Positions 1-15,091 of a DNA stretch of 64,000 bases are shown one piece after another. The stretch's first letter is position 1. Each line of letters opens with the position of its first letter. Origin of the DNA: Lagenorhynchus albirostris (Eukaryota; Chordata; Mammalia; Artiodactyla; Delphinidae); assembly GCF_949774975.1 (NCBI RefSeq), contig NC_083106.1:56906745-56970744 (forward strand), read 5' to 3'. The position numbers and the translations under genes were made by a program. Under the pieces are notes generated by a model that searched no databases, was not told where the DNA came from, and saw nothing but the letters and a program-made list of their open reading frames with translations.

Positions 1-2235
1 TGGGGGTGTGTGTGAGGGCGGGTACAGGAAAGGGCGACGGAGGCCCCTGTCACCCTGCGCCCGGCCCGGCTGCTTATTAACCTGCCGGTAAGTCTTATTT
101 TTCCCTCGTAGGCGCATACTAATGAGGCCGCAGCCCGAGACCACAACCAGCCAAGGCTGGCGCCGGGAGTTCGGAACCAGTACTTAACCCTGAGCCCAGC
201 TCGGGGGATTTTCGGATGATCTGGGTCGGGAGGCGGCTCCCCGGCGTCCCCAGCCGCTGTGGGGGGACCTTCATAATTTTAGAATAAAGACCTGTGTTGG
301 CTGCAGGCGCAGGCTTCGCACTCTTCCGGGAGCTGAGGAAGACGGGATTCCAGACACAAGGCGGCCGCGACCAGCTCCCTGCACGCCCGAGCGCCCGGCC
401 CCTCGCCCCAGCGAAGCTTTGGGCTTTCAGGCCTCGGCTGGGCCCGCGGTGTCCAAGGGTCAGCGCCATGCTGGTCCCGGGCTTTCCCAGCAAGATCCTT
501 TCCCCTTTCCCCGTGCGGCCTCCCCGGCTAACCCCTCCCCCCGCTTCTTCTGGGTGTGTAGGTGTGATCCGGGATGAAAACATGAACAGGTCGTGCCAGA
601 AACCAAGGAGGATAGCTTGACTGAGACGGGAGGAGCGAAGGGAAGGTGACAAGGCGAAGGGGTGTGTACAGGCGGCTGTGGCGGAGGACCTCCCGCATGG
701 TCCAGGGGGACCACAGGGCTCAGGGCAGTGGAGTCACTCTGGGGAGGAAAACTGGGGCGGGCTAAAGAATCAGGAGGGGTTGCCGAGACGCGAGGGAGGG
801 AGAGGAGTCCGGGCGAGGGGGGGGGAGGCGGGGAACATCAGTGTTTGCAGAGCTGTGGGGAGATCGTTAGATTTATTTAAATGTGCAAACACCCAGAAAG
901 ACCCGATTCGAGCTTAAGGGGCGCTCACGGTTACTCGTTACCAGGGTTTTGATCGCTAGCTTCGGAAGCAGCTCCTGGCCAACACATTTCAGGAGTCCGA
1001 CTCCGCGTTTTATTCTGCAAGATCCGCCTCCACCCCCATATTACAATGCGAGTGTTTGTCATTGGGTACTTCATAGTGATTTGTCCCGTAATGCAGTAAA
1101 TCACCCCCCCCCATTTTTGGGTCACATTTAACCTTGTTTAATCGTGTAAGCACAAAAGAATTTAACTACCTAGTTACACTAATTTCAGCAGCAACATTGT
1201 TAAAAGATATTTCCCATAAGTAGTGTAACCTCGGTCTTGGCAAGTTTCTTCTGCCTTATTTTTCATTTTCTTCCTGAAAACAGGTACTATAGCAGATTCC
1301 ATATTAATTTTTTAAAAAATCAGCCACGGGCATACAGGGAGTTTTATTTTTTAGGCATCACCGGAGAAATGATGTGTGGCAAAGCCTGGAAAGATCTTAA
1401 CGTGGTAGCATCAAGGAGAGGAAGGGGCAGTCTTTGTTAATAGATGATACCTGGGAAGCAGAGAAGAGGAATGATTCTCTACGTCCAAAAGGGAACGAAA
1501 ATATTGTAAGACGGTGTTAGCACCTGAATGAAAATAAGTGACTTTCAGAGAGCTTTTTCTTGGAGTAGGGAGGGAGCTGAGGTTAGGACGTGGAAAGGAA
1601 AGGCAGAGGCAGGACTGCGGAGGGTAGCTGGTATTGGAAGCCATCCGCAAGCAAACGGATTTTTCCGAAGGGGATTAAAGTCAGAGGCCAGGGAAGGAAA
1701 ATGGCTGGAGAGCCCCGCAGCCAATCAGAAAGCCCACCAGGACGAGCCGCAGTCTCAGGTCGTTCCCGGCGGGCAGCGGTATTCGCTGGATGGGTGGACA
1801 CCCTCGGCCTCTTGATAAGGGTGATGAAACTTGGGGTGGGAAATAGTGTCCCTCGCCCATCTAAGCACACTAGTGAACCTACGCCAAAGTTATCGCTCTG
1901 GTGGTGTCGGGGCCCCTCTGGGCACAGACTGTCCCCAAACTCGGCCACTTGTGGCGGGGGCGGGGTAGGGGCGCTCAGCCAGGACCCTGCCCTTCCTGAG
2001 AAGCCCAGGCTGGTCGAGCAGAGCGAGAGGGAGTCTCACTTCTGTTAAACCTGTTAGAAGCTGAGCGGGCAGAGCCGTCATTTACCCTCTCGCGTCCCTG
2101 CGGTCTAGGTGGGGAGGGAGCCCGGGTATCTGGTCGTGTGTGCAAGCTTGCCTGGGTGACAAAACCGCGAAACTAGTCTCAAACCGCCAGCCGGGTCGGA
2201 GTGCGTCTTTTAAGGGTGTCTCTGTGTCTCCACAG
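1..2235 (+). other. SIM1: SIM1 intron upstream of the first visible exon, CpG-rich
   Basis: This is the 3' part of an intron that ends in the acceptor CCACAG at 2230-2235. Bases 1-850 and about 1580-2235 are GC-rich with many CpGs, including a NotI-like GCGGCCGC at 361. About 850-1350 is AT-rich, without recognisable repeats, and looks like unique conserved-type sequence. No bHLH-coding exon is present: the typical basic-region and VFPEG-type exon end cannot be found in any + strand frame. The open frames here are short and have no recognisable domains. I infer that the CpG richness is the downstream edge of the SIM1 5' CpG island. Confidence 0.7.
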
Positions 2236-2318
2236 GGCTCGGCGAAGCGTGGGGCCACTCGAGCAGGACCAGCCCCCTGGACAACGTAGGCCGCGAACTG
2301 GGCTCCCACCTGCTCCAG
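2236..2318 (+). CDS. SIM1: SIM1 coding exon (exon 3?), linker between bHLH and PAS-A
   Basis: This 83-bp exon has the acceptor CCACAG just before it and the donor GTACTG after it. It begins with the last two bases of a split Gly codon (residue 59) and codes residues 60-86, starting LGEAWGHSSRTSPLDNVGRE and ending in HLLQ. This is the SIM1 segment just after the bHLH domain and just before PAS-A. SIM1 is a nuclear transcription factor that heterodimerises with ARNT or ARNT2. It is needed for paraventricular nucleus development and melanocortin-pathway energy balance. The preceding exon, which should end in phase 1 after the bHLH, lies outside the window. Ser71, a position of a reported human variant, is retained. 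Confidence 0.95.
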
Positions 2319-3639
2319 GTACTGACTTGGGCCTCCCGGCGGCGCACGTGCTTCGAGGGCCCGGGTGCCGGCCCCCGAGCCAGGATTCTTGTTTCCCGGA
2401 AAATGGGATCCCGTCCAGAGGTGGCCGTTTCGCAGCCCCTACGACTCTTTGTAGAGTTAAAATGTTTAGCTCTTAACCTCGCTGGGTGTGGAAGGCGCCT
2501 CTCGAGGTGACAGTCGGCGCGTTGGGTTTGGAAGGGAGCCCGGTAAGGCCCGATTCAGGACGGCTGAACGGAGGGAAGGGGCGCCATCTGACGCCATTCA
2601 GCAGAGGGAACCAGAGGCCAAGCTGCCGAGGCCGGGCTGCAAAACCGTCCCAAATGAAGAATTTATCCAGGAAATAACGGGAATCTGGTAGAAATACCCG
2701 TCAGTGCTTTAAGTCCACACGTCCTGGATCCAGCTGCGTCCGCAACTCGTTTCACCTCCTCCCTGTAGCCCCCGGGATCCCTCCTCTCTCTCCACGCGCC
2801 CTCACCCCAGGCCTGCCCGGGCCGTGTGCGGACCCTCGCGCGTACACACATACACCTCCCTGAGTAATGAGTTTATCCAATGTGGTGGCGCCCATTACCG
2901 CGCTGTTTGCAGTGTACACCGTTTTAAATTGCCCGTTGCCCGCGTAAGTCGCCTAGCAAATATTTAAAATAGTAAAACTGCCGGGGGCATTTTTAGGCTT
3001 GACACTTTTATCCCACCCTGCACTCCCTTATTCTTATTATTCAAGTCCACCACGGGCTCCTCCCGTGGGAGCCTCAAACCCGAGCAGCATCGGACTGGGG
3101 ACTCTGAGCCCGTCTCCCTCCTGGACCAGACATGAGAAGCATCTCATGGCAGGAGTGCCGTGGCCTTTCCTGTCCCATCACTACCCTGTGCCTCCTTCAA
3201 TCCCAGAGGCCAAAAGAGATTTTGGTTTCATAGAGCAAAGAGAGGCCCTGTGTGAGCATTCCCTCCCAGGCCTGGCCTCCGAATTTAACTAAAAAGATTC
3301 TGTTTCTCCCCTTTCTCAGGGGAGAGAAAGTTGTCTTTCATCAGTTGTCTCTCAACAACTGACCCCCCACCCAAAGCTCTCCATATTCCCAGCTAAGTTT
3401 CCTCATCAACGTAAACAAGAGAGCAAAACTCAAACAGTCCCTCACCCCTTCTAGTTCTTGCCCAGTCTTTTTCCTAGTGTTCATCCCAAACTCCTTGTAG
3501 GACTTAATGATCCTCCCAATTTCCATTGCTTACGCTGCCCCCCTCACTCCCACACCGCTTGCACTCTGGCATCTCTCACAGCTGGTGTGCTCTGCACAGG
3601 CTTCACAATATTTTGATATCCAACATAAGATGCTCATCT

Positions 3640-3920
3640 CTTATCACACCTGACTTTGTTCATTCCACAAACATAGGAGGCCCAACTGTATGCCAGACAG
3701 AAAGCCCTGCCCTCATGGAGCTGACACTCTAAGGAGAGCAGCCTTGCAAACCCACACAGGTGCACAGCATGGTATGACAGGTGGTGTAGGTGCCATGGAG
3801 AAAAAGAAGAAGGGGAAGGAGGCGAGCTGTGTTTGAGTGGCACCATTTTAAATGGGGACGGTTGCAGAGGACCTCACTGGGAAGGTGACATTTGGGCAAA
3901 GACTGGATGGAGGTGACACT
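3640..3920. repeat. Ancient mammalian interspersed repeat relic
   Basis: The text reads like a diverged copy of the common mammalian repeat with the phrases 'catggagctgacactct' and 'ggtgacatttgggcaaagac'. The same family recurs more completely at about 21425-22560. I cannot name the Repbase family with certainty. Confidence 0.5.
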
Positions 3921-4229
3921 GCTTACTTGACATTCTGCCTCTCCCTGGGTCTCTAAAGTAGCGGAATTTCCTGGATTATTCTCCCTCTCTGCCTGCTTTT
4001 CTAGGTTTTCCCACTACTGTCTGGTTGTAAAGGCTGGCATTCCCCCTAAGGTTCCAGCTCTCACAGCTTCCTGGGTTATCTCAACCTCAACCAACACCAC
4101 CACTTCAACTCCTTTCTTCTCATTTGCATGACCCCACTGGTTTCTTGTCTAGACACCCCTCCTGAGAGCCAGACCTTTATTTCCTACTGCCAACTGGACA
4201 CATCCAAATGGAAATCTGCATATACCTGA

Positions 4230-4995
4230 AGTTTAGCATACCTAAGACAAGAATTCATTATCTCCTTCTTCCAGACTTCCACTCATACAAAAACTCACCA
4301 GGCCTCCCTAAATGTTCAGTGATCTTGAAGTCAGTCTCAGCTTCTCTTTCTGCCACCAAAATTCCACAACAGCCAGAACCACCTTTGACTTAGACTCTTC
4401 CCCCATCTCATCTTCCTTGTGACCACCCAAGTTCAGCTTTGACCATCTCTGATCTCCTCATTTCCACTCTTTCCTCCTATAGATCACTGTCCACATTCTG
4501 CCAGGAGAAAAAAAACAAAAACAAAAAAACACATCTAAGCATGCTATTTCCCTGCTTAGAAACCTCTGTTGGAATCTGATGCTTGCAGGAGCATCTCCAA
4601 ATTCCACAGACTGACATCTCAAACTCTCCAAAAATCCAGCACCAGTGTAGCCCCTCAGCCTCATCTCTGGTACACCAAACTCATCAAACCTGAATACACC
4701 AGATCCACCCTCCACCCCCAGTCCCTGCTTTCCATACGCCATTCCTTCTGCCTAGGATGCCCTTCCTCCCTTCTCATGTTCAAGCTTCCTTTCAAGGCTC
4801 TACTCAAACAGCTCTCCTAAAGCCACTCTGGTTCTCCCCAGGTCTCTGGCCACTAAGTCTCCAGGCCCTCACAGCACTGTCTATTCAGCTGTATGTTCAT
4901 TATATCTGTCTTTAGGCCAATTGTCTGTTTTGGACTTCCAGATCCTTGAGAGCAGGATCTGACTCATCTTTATGCTTCACTGCCTGGACTGAAGC
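4230..4995 (+). repeat. L2-like LINE 3' end relic
   Basis: C/T-rich sequence contains the typical order 'cctaggatgcccttcctccc', 'ttcaaggctctactcaaac', 'agatccttgagagcagga' and 'cactgcctgg', which is the hallmark of the 3' part of mammalian L2 elements. An A-rich tract at about 4507-4530 interrupts it. It is highly diverged and non-coding. Confidence 0.6.
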
Positions 4996-5466
4996 CTCAT
5001 TCACAGAGATAAAGGAACAGTGAAAATCTAAGACTTTTCTTCATGGAGAGCCTGCCAGTTTGATGCATCAATGTAAACACACACATACACACTGTAGCAC
5101 TACTCTACGGACTTGCTGCCGGGAAAGCCTCCCATCTCCTAAATCCCCCTCTCCTGGACTCTTTCCAGAGCCACTGGCCTGCTGCCTTCTATCTACAAAC
5201 TTTTCAAACTGCCAGCCCTTCCACATCTCCCAGTGCCTACTATTTCCCAAACCCTGCTAGCACTCTTTCCATTATAGAATATCCCACTATGAAACTCTCC
5301 AAGACTGACACAGGAAACTTCTGGTTTGCTCAGTGACCATCACCCCAAGAACCTAACCCACCTCTTATCACAGGCTGTGATTTTTTTCCCCCCAGAATGT
5401 TTGTGTATGTTCCAGATATGCCTGCTTTGTCCATTTTGGTGAATCCTCAGTCTTGAAGGGCAGTAG

Positions 5467-5853
<387 letters not shown>

Positions 5854-6049
5854 TAGGGTCGGGTGGGGCTTTCCCAAAGCTTTTATAGGTGTTTCTGGGA
5901 CTGGAAACATCTCAGCTGGCAGGAGGTCTGGATCTCCCTCTTTCTCTACTTATCCTTTAGCATCCACCAGCCAAACAATGGCTACCTTTTTGAGCTGCTA
6001 CCATAATCCAAAGATCATGGGAGGTGGTTACATACTCATGTCGTGATGT

Positions 6050-7358
<1,309 letters not shown>

Positions 7359-7558
7359 GTCATTCACTGCAGCGGCTACCTGAAGATCCGCCAGTACAGC
7401 CTGGACATGTCCCCCTTCGACGGCTGCTACCAGAACGTGGGCCTGGTGGCCGTGGGCCACTCGCTGCCTCCCAGCGCCGTCACGGAGATCAAGCTGCACA
7501 GCAACATGTTCATGTTCCGCGCCAGCCTGGACATGAAGCTCATCTTCCTGGACTCCAG
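7359..7558 (+). CDS. SIM1: SIM1 coding exon (exon 7?), inter-PAS segment and start of PAS-B
   Basis: This 200-bp exon has the acceptor GCCTCAG and the donor GTGGGC. It codes residues 182-247 and the first two bases of Arg248. It begins VIHCSGYLKIRQYSLDMSPF, the inter-PAS strand, and ends with the first PAS-B strands FMFRASLDMKLIFLDS. PAS-B in SIM1 spans about residues 218-288 and stabilises the ARNT/ARNT2 dimer. Leu238, whose substitution is a reported human variant, is retained. The codons are very GC-rich, matching the surrounding exon cluster. Confidence 0.97.
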
Positions 7559-7629
7559 GTGGGCGGTCAGGGCGGGAAGGGGTCACCCCTAAAGGGAGGG
7601 CGGCCCCCACTCAGTCACCGAGAGCTCCT

Positions 7630-8505
<876 letters not shown>

Positions 8506-8653
8506 TGCTGGTAAAGGGGCAGGTGACCACCAAATACTACCGGTTCCTGGCGAAGCACGGCGGCTGGGTGTGGGTGCAGAGCTATGCGACCATCGTGCAC
8601 AACAGCCGCTCGTCCAGGCCGCACTGTATCGTCAGCGTCAACTATGTCCTCAC
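8506..8653 (+). CDS. SIM1: SIM1 coding exon (exon 9?), PAC motif after PAS-B
   Basis: This 148-bp exon follows the acceptor CCATCAG and ends at the donor GTGAGT. It completes Leu284, codes residues 285-332 and gives two bases of Thr333. The segment KGQVTTKYYRF with GGWVWVQSYATIVHN is the PAC (PAS-associated C-terminal) motif, about residues 292-331, which completes the PAS-B fold. His323, a human variant position, is retained. This is the last exon of the 5' cluster; the next coding exon is 24.3 kb away. Confidence 0.97.
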
Positions 8654-11140
8654 GTGAGTGCAAGTCTGGGACCCCTTTGCCCACTGCAGGCGACCCTGGT
8701 TTCCACGAGGGTGCAGGTGGTGGGCACGGCCGTGTTAGGCGAGACTGGGGTCCGCGGGGACGCCGGTTTTGACCCTGAGCGCCGGCTGAGGGGCAGCTCC
8801 AGCACTTTCGCCGCTATGAAGAGACTTTCTTACGTTCTAGAGAAAGATTTAGGACTTTTCCTATCCACAGTCCATATCTGCTTTCTACTCTCTCTCTTTT
8901 AACCTTTTAATCTAACTCTGCATTAAATAAAACAATGCGGCAGGAAAGAGAGAGAGAGGAGGGTCCCACGTACGGAGCCGTTTATAGTTAATAAACAGGA
9001 CATCTGTTTCACTTTTTCAAAGCTGGGTTTGAAGTTCTTAATTTTAACCAGAGTCTCCAATCAAAGTTAAGAGTTCTGAGAGAGTGATTCCTTCCTTGAA
9101 CCACAAAGGGGGTTTAAGTGACCAGGAGGGTCTAACTTTAACCTCCAGAAAGCAAAGGGACCCGACCTGAGCTAAGACTGCAAGTCTTGGCAGGCGCCCA
9201 GGCCCGGCTTGTCGTGCAGCATCCTCGCTGCGTGAGGAGCCGGCCTCGCGGTGCCACCTGCGGGCGCGGCTGGCTGGGCGGCCTCGGTGGCTGCATTGGA
9301 GCCTTACTCTTTCTAGAAACAATAATCATTTCTGGTTAGCGGTGTGGCCCTGCAGGCTGACCACGTGTCCTGGTGTGCCCCTCGTGAAGAAAGCACGTTC
9401 TGTATAATGTTTGTGAAAATAAAATTGCTTGGGGTTGAAGCCTTTATGAAGAACCCTTTTGTGTGCAGAGTTACCTTTTTCTTTTTTCTTTTTGGTAGAG
9501 GTTGAAATTCTTGTGATTTTAGGTTACCTCAGCAGTTATTTACTTTGGAAGCATTGACACACCAGGGCACTTAGTAGAAATGCTATTTTGACATTAGGAA
9601 GTTGGTTAAAGGGTGCTATTTGGAATAAGACTGTACTATTGGCCATGAGGAGTAGATTCATTTCACGTTCTTTTAAATTAACAAATGAAAAATGTAGTAG
9701 TTGGAAATATTATGCTTGGCAATAAGATTATTTACTCTGTGCCCTGTTTAATAAGAAAATTTAATTCAGTAGGCTTGGAAAATGAATTTGGTTTAAATGA
9801 GGATTCAGTATTCAAGAATAATAGCTGGTTATTAAGAAGAAACGTTTTATTTCTTTCCTTTTAGTAAGTGGTATTAAAACAAATACTGTTAGGTTCTTGT
9901 AATAGCAAGAGAGCTGTGGATTTTAACAGAGAGCAGAAAACATACCAGTATTTGGGGTACCATGAAACAAAACCATCTATTTTATGAATGCAGTTTTTCA
10001 TATTGTTAAAATAAACGTAAGAGAAAATGGCAAAACATAATTCATAAAATAAGCCACTTTGTGGAGTAGAAGTATTAAAGAGTGAAAAATTATGTCTGCT
10101 CACCATGGAAAGGAAATGGACATTCTTTAAGAAGGTGCTTTGTATGTCTGAGACATCACGAGCATTATACATACATTCTGTTCTATGGTGGGTGCCTGTG
10201 GTTATAATCATTTTTTATCAAACAGCGGGTATATAGTCACACAGCCCCATATAAATGATCAGAATGCAAGTTAGACCTCCCAATGGGTAAACTTAATTTA
10301 TGTTTAGAGTCATTTTGAAATATTCTGTTTTGTTTTCCAGGGGATAAGTGTACTTTCTTTCTTCTGTTGACTCTGTCATTCTTCACTCTACACACTCCTT
10401 CAGAGCTGCAGGATTAGGCTCCCAACTCTACATCAGATTAAAAAGATGTAATGAGGATAAATGATTTACAGAGGGAAAAATAACATCGCACACATTTTTC
10501 TGAATGTTTTATACCTCTGAATGAAAGTAGAAATAAACACACAGAAGCACACAAGATGAAAAGCTGAAATTGATTACCCTTTTATGAGGCTCAGCTCCAA
10601 TTCTTTGTATAAAAATTCTTAGGACAATTTTTATAGCTGCAAATGTGGAAACTGCCTTAGATGGAATGTCATCAAGTGGCTCTGTGTGTGTTGACAAGAT
10701 TTTCATAATGAACAGGTTGCAGTTTGTTTGATGTGTATATCACACATCTGGCTGGAAGTTACTAATTTACATTGTCTTAGCAAATTAAATAGATGGCTAT
10801 TGATTCTCTATGGTAGCAGTGAACTACCACATACATTTGTTTCAGGGCTAGTTCTCTATGAAGCCTGAGAATGATAAGTGAATTCTTTCCAAATACACCA
10901 CCTCAAACAATATACTTAAAACCACAAGCCCCCCCAAATAACTTGACAGGCCAGATGTTTTCCAAATTTAGACAGTTTAATAGCATACTTTGTGAAGGGG
11001 TTTTCATGTCATGAAAGTAGAGAGAATTTTAAGTAGTCATTGGTCAAATGAAGGTGTGGCATTTTGGTGGAAGCTACATTCATCAGAAACTCATTTTTTT
11101 TTAATTGGACAAATCTGGGAATTTATTTGAAGTATATTTT
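8654..11140 (+). other. SIM1: Start of 24.3-kb intron, repeat-poor
   Basis: Unique-looking sequence, GC-balanced to about 9300, then AT-rich. There is a short GA-rich tract at 8946-8958. I recognise no transposon in this stretch, which makes it a candidate for conserved regulatory DNA. The short open frames have no support. Confidence 0.5.
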
Positions 11141-11149
11141 TAAAAATTC

Positions 11150-11790
11150 ATTTTGAAATAATTTTATACTTTTGGAAAAGATGTAAGACAGTATAAAGCA
11201 CCCCTGTATAACCTTCACCCAGATTTTCACCAGTGGTTAGCATTCTGCCACTATGCTTTGGCATTCCCAATCTCTCCCTTCCTTCCCTTTCCCCCTCCAA
11301 ATATATACACATGTGCATATACATGCACAAATATTACTATCTCTTTAATGAACTATTTGAGAGTAAGTACAGCCATCATGCTCTTTTACCCCTAAAAGCT
11401 GAAGTGTGTGTTTCCTAAGAACAGGGACATTCACTCATATAACCACAGTAGAATTATGAAAAGCAAGAACTTTAACACAAATATAATACTATTATCCAAT
11501 ATACATACCTTATTCAAATTTCTCCAGTTGTCTCAATAATGTCCTTTGTAGAAAAACTTCTATTATTTTTTTAAGGTCCAGGATCCAATCCAGGATCACA
11601 CATTGCATTCAGCTTTCTGTTTCGCTAAGTCTCTTTTAGCTAGAACATTTCCTCATGTCATTTTTGTTTTTCATGAAAGTGACCATTTTAAAGGGCACAG
11701 GCCCACTATTCTATACACTGTCCTAGAAACTCATTTTTCTAAGTTCCTGGTGGTAAATTTATTGTTGAAGTTAAAATATGCCTAGAAAAA
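11150..11790. repeat. Old LINE-1-type relic
   Basis: Phrases such as 'ccttattcaaatttctccagttgtctc', 'ccaggatccaatccaggatca' and 'cattgcattcagctttc' belong to a very common ancient mammalian LINE-derived repeat, read here in the antisense-like orientation. The exact subfamily is not determined. Confidence 0.5.
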
Positions 11791-11799
11791 TTAGTCATT

Positions 11800-12580
11800 A
11801 TTATCTAACAAAAGCAATGATGAATAGAAATGTTCAGTAACCTTGTTTTAATAAGCGGCTGCGACAGTGATTGTAGGAATTTTAGAGGCAGGTGGTGTTT
11901 TTACTGGCTTTTGTCTGACCACTGTACAAAATGTTGGTGTTCTGGAAATCTGGAGAAGAAAAGGAGAAGACATTATGATTAAATTTAAAATTTTTTCTTA
12001 GTTTTTCTCTGGGTCCTTGAGGTTCACTGAAGCTTGTATAGCTCTTCATTAAAACTCGCCCCCCCCCCGAAAAAAAACTCCAAAACAGGAAAAAAAAAAA
12101 AAAGCTGACCAGCTTGCGACTTTCTATAAGACACACATACCCTTTTAGCTTAAAAAAAAAAAACTTTCTTATAAACTTTGAGTGCCCACGGGGTTTGAAA
12201 TAAGTGTTAAGTATGACAGGCCCTGCTCCCTGATTATTTTCAAGAGGAGAGGTGAATGGAGCTAGTGTCTAGTAACAGTGAATGTGGGGAAAGTCCGGAA
12301 AGTATGGAGAGTGAAAGAGAGCATACTGTGTAAAACCAAAGTAATTTTCTTGAATTTGTATGTCCTCGAGTTTGTTTAATTAGTAGTGTTAGTTATTCAT
12401 AGCCAGTTCAGATGGAAAACATTAGTACTTAATGTGAAGAAGATTGAAAATGTGGAACATCCAATAAACTGTGAAAAGTAATTTCTAGAAAAATGAACAG
12501 TCTTGCTTCTCTTTATGTTTTAATAATTACACTTTTTAAATCTACTTTTAAGGATCAACCAGTAAGGTGTAACAATCTCA
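11800..12580 (+). other. Intronic stretch, no gene
   Basis: AT-rich, with a C9 run followed by A-rich tracts at about 12059-12104. No repeat family or coding signal is recognised. Confidence 0.5.
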
Positions 12581-12584
12581 TTTT

Positions 12585-12850
12585 AAAATATTTTAAAACG
12601 TAAATTTTTCAAACATACAAAAAAGTTGGAAGAATAGTACAATGAATATCCATATACACATCATCTATAATACAAGCCATATTTGCTTTCTGTCTCTCTC
12701 TTCCTATATGTATGTCTATTTGTATATACATTTTTTTCTCCACTGAATCATCTTAAAGTAAGCTACAGACATCATGATACATCATCCTTAAATAATGTTC
12801 TCCTATATAGCCACTGTACATTTATTATGGCACATTTTAAGTGTTCAAAT
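12585..12850. repeat. Old LINE relic fragment
   Basis: 'aaaagttggaagaatagtacaatgaatatcc' and the following text resemble an ancient LINE-derived repeat of the same kind as at 11150-11790. Confidence 0.45.
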
Positions 12851-14430
12851 TACTGTGTGTAGAAGGTTGCAAAAATATACATGAGATCTAGTTTACTGAT
12901 GCCATTAAAGACAATCCGCCACTGAAATTCATCAAGTACTCACTGATGCGTGACCTCATTTAGGATGACTGATAGACAGTATTTTGTGAGGGGACTTCTG
13001 TAGGATATAGTAGTAAATGTTAGTGTATTTTAAACTAGACTTCTAATGAGAATTGTAAGCTAATACAATTCTGATATTTCGCTTGGAAAGTAAGAGAGAA
13101 GATTTTCAGAGTAATTTGGTAATTTTGGAATCAGATACATTTAATATCTTCAACCATTTTTTTGTTGTTATTGTTGTTGGTAAAGAAGCCTTCTCTGTTT
13201 ATTTCCTAAGTTTAGAGTAGAACAGTGTTTCAGTGGAAAATCTCACATGCTGTTTAGAGTGATTCACTGAACATATAGAAGAAAGTAATTTTCTTTCTTA
13301 CAGTTTCTATCTCAGTGTTACAGAAAGCAGAACAAGTAGACACAATTTACATTAGTGGTCTATATAACACTTGCTATCTACTGAATAATCCTTTGAATTT
13401 GTAGAAAAGTTAGGGCAAATGCCAAAGGAGACATACTTCCTTCATAGAAAAGAAAAAAAAAAGATGGTGTCTACACTGTAATTATTGCAGGTCCCATAAT
13501 TTTTGTTCTTCTTTGCATAAAACCACTGTAGTTCTCACAATTAAAAAGGGTTTTTAAGTGTTAGCATATTCTGTGAATATAAACCCTTATGTATCCTTAC
13601 CATAAAGCAGCAGACATTAAAATATGCTCATATAAGTTTGCCTTTCAAGTGTGTTAATAGTGCTGAGCTAATTTGAGCACTTAAATTTTAAAAAAATTTA
13701 ATTAATTTAAAGGCCCCGTGATATTATTGCTATTACTACTAGGAAATTTTAGAAAATGATTTTTAAAAACTTGACCAATAATTTGAGTAGTTATAAAAAT
13801 GGACTTTATTTTTCTGGCTTTTGTAGCAAAACCACCCTTTTCTATTACAAGTAATGTCAAATGAAGCACCTTTTGACTTAGCAATCTACACCAAGATATG
13901 AAATAATTTATTCTCGTGCCTCAGATCGATGGAGCACTCATTGCATAGATTTAATGTTTTTGATCATGAAAAATAATAATCATGTACCAATGTATACCCA
14001 TAAATTAGGTTTGATCCCTAATTGTGTTGAATTATTATTAGGATAATATTGAACATCAAAGCCCCTGTTGTCCTTTTCAAATGATCTTTTATGTAACTGA
14101 ATGGTCATAGAAACAAATTGAAAACACATTTGTATAGACAGTAATTTATAACAACCAAAGCTATTAATAGTAATTAATAATAATTTTATAACTACCAAAA
14201 CACTTTATTAAAGGAAAGGACTGGGACATTTAGTCTGTTTTACAGTACCTAATACCAGTACTCACTTAAATAATCTTATCCTTCATATACTTTTCACAAG
14301 TTGTAATTTTTTTAATCAAAATGATCTGTATTTAGTTTTGAATTTCTCATTTATACTCAACATTTTCCCTCTATGCTGAATACATATTTCTTTTAAAGCG
14401 CTGCCACATTCATTGCTTAATTTGCTCTTT
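12850..14430 (+). other. SIM1: Repeat-poor AT-rich intronic block
   Basis: About 1.6 kb without a recognisable transposon or coding potential. It contains several TAATTA- and TTTAATTAA-type homeodomain-like strings, for example near 13690-13710. Confidence 0.4.
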
Positions 14431-14431
14431 T

Positions 14432-14560
14432 GACATCTCTGTACAGTGGTTGGGGCCAGGATCACACTCCCCATTTTCTAGGTGAGGAAGCTGAGGTCAG
14501 ATCTGCTGAGTAAGTAGTGAAGCCAGGGTTAAAGCCTGGAATGTCAACTGTATTCCCCAG
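14432..14560 (-). repeat. MIR SINE relic (antisense)
   Basis: 'ttttctaggtgaggaagctgaggtca' and 'gaagccagggttaaagcctgg' are the antisense MIR core. Confidence 0.7.
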
Positions 14561-14599
14561 TTCTCTGTATGGCGATGGTGGGGGAGAAAATGTCTGGGA

Positions 14600-15046
14600 G
14601 AGAGGAATGGCTTTAAATGAGTAAGGCCTGTAGTGTCAGGCCACCCAGCTTCTGGATAGATTTTCATCTGGTCTCACGATGGAACATTAAAACGCTGCCT
14701 CTGTGTTGCTGCTTCACAACTATGTTCAGGTATTGACAATTGAGGGGGTTAAATGAGCAGTGCTACCTTCTCAATGACATCCAATTAAGAATGTATCTTT
14801 TTTTTTCTCCTTTAAGGGCATTTTCACTGTGTAAGAAAAAATGTGGCCTGCAAACATTTTAGTTTTTTATTGAATTGCTTGCCTTTAGATTACCCAGATA
14901 CAATATTGCTATTACTAATTATTTCTTTTCTGCAACCAGATTTAACATTTTATGTTCTGGTTAAACAAAAGTCAGTGAATTGGCAAACCAGGTCATCCTT
15001 TTTTTTATCACATGAGACACCAAATTACCTCCTGTGGTGGCAAGCT

Positions 15047-15050
<4 letters not shown>
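14600..15050 (+). other. Intronic stretch, no gene
   Basis: Between the MIR and the GA microsatellite. No repeat or coding signal is recognised. Confidence 0.45.

Positions 15051-15089
<39 letters not shown>
15051..15089. repeat. (GA)n microsatellite
   Basis: An uninterrupted GA run of about 39 bases, followed by GTGTG. Confidence 0.98.

Positions 15090-15091
<2 letters not shown>

Noticed and set aside
294..620. 108-codon + strand frame in the upstream CpG-rich intron, considered as the missing N-terminal exon
   Set aside because: The sequence has no basic helix-loop-helix residues and does not join in phase to the exon at 2236.
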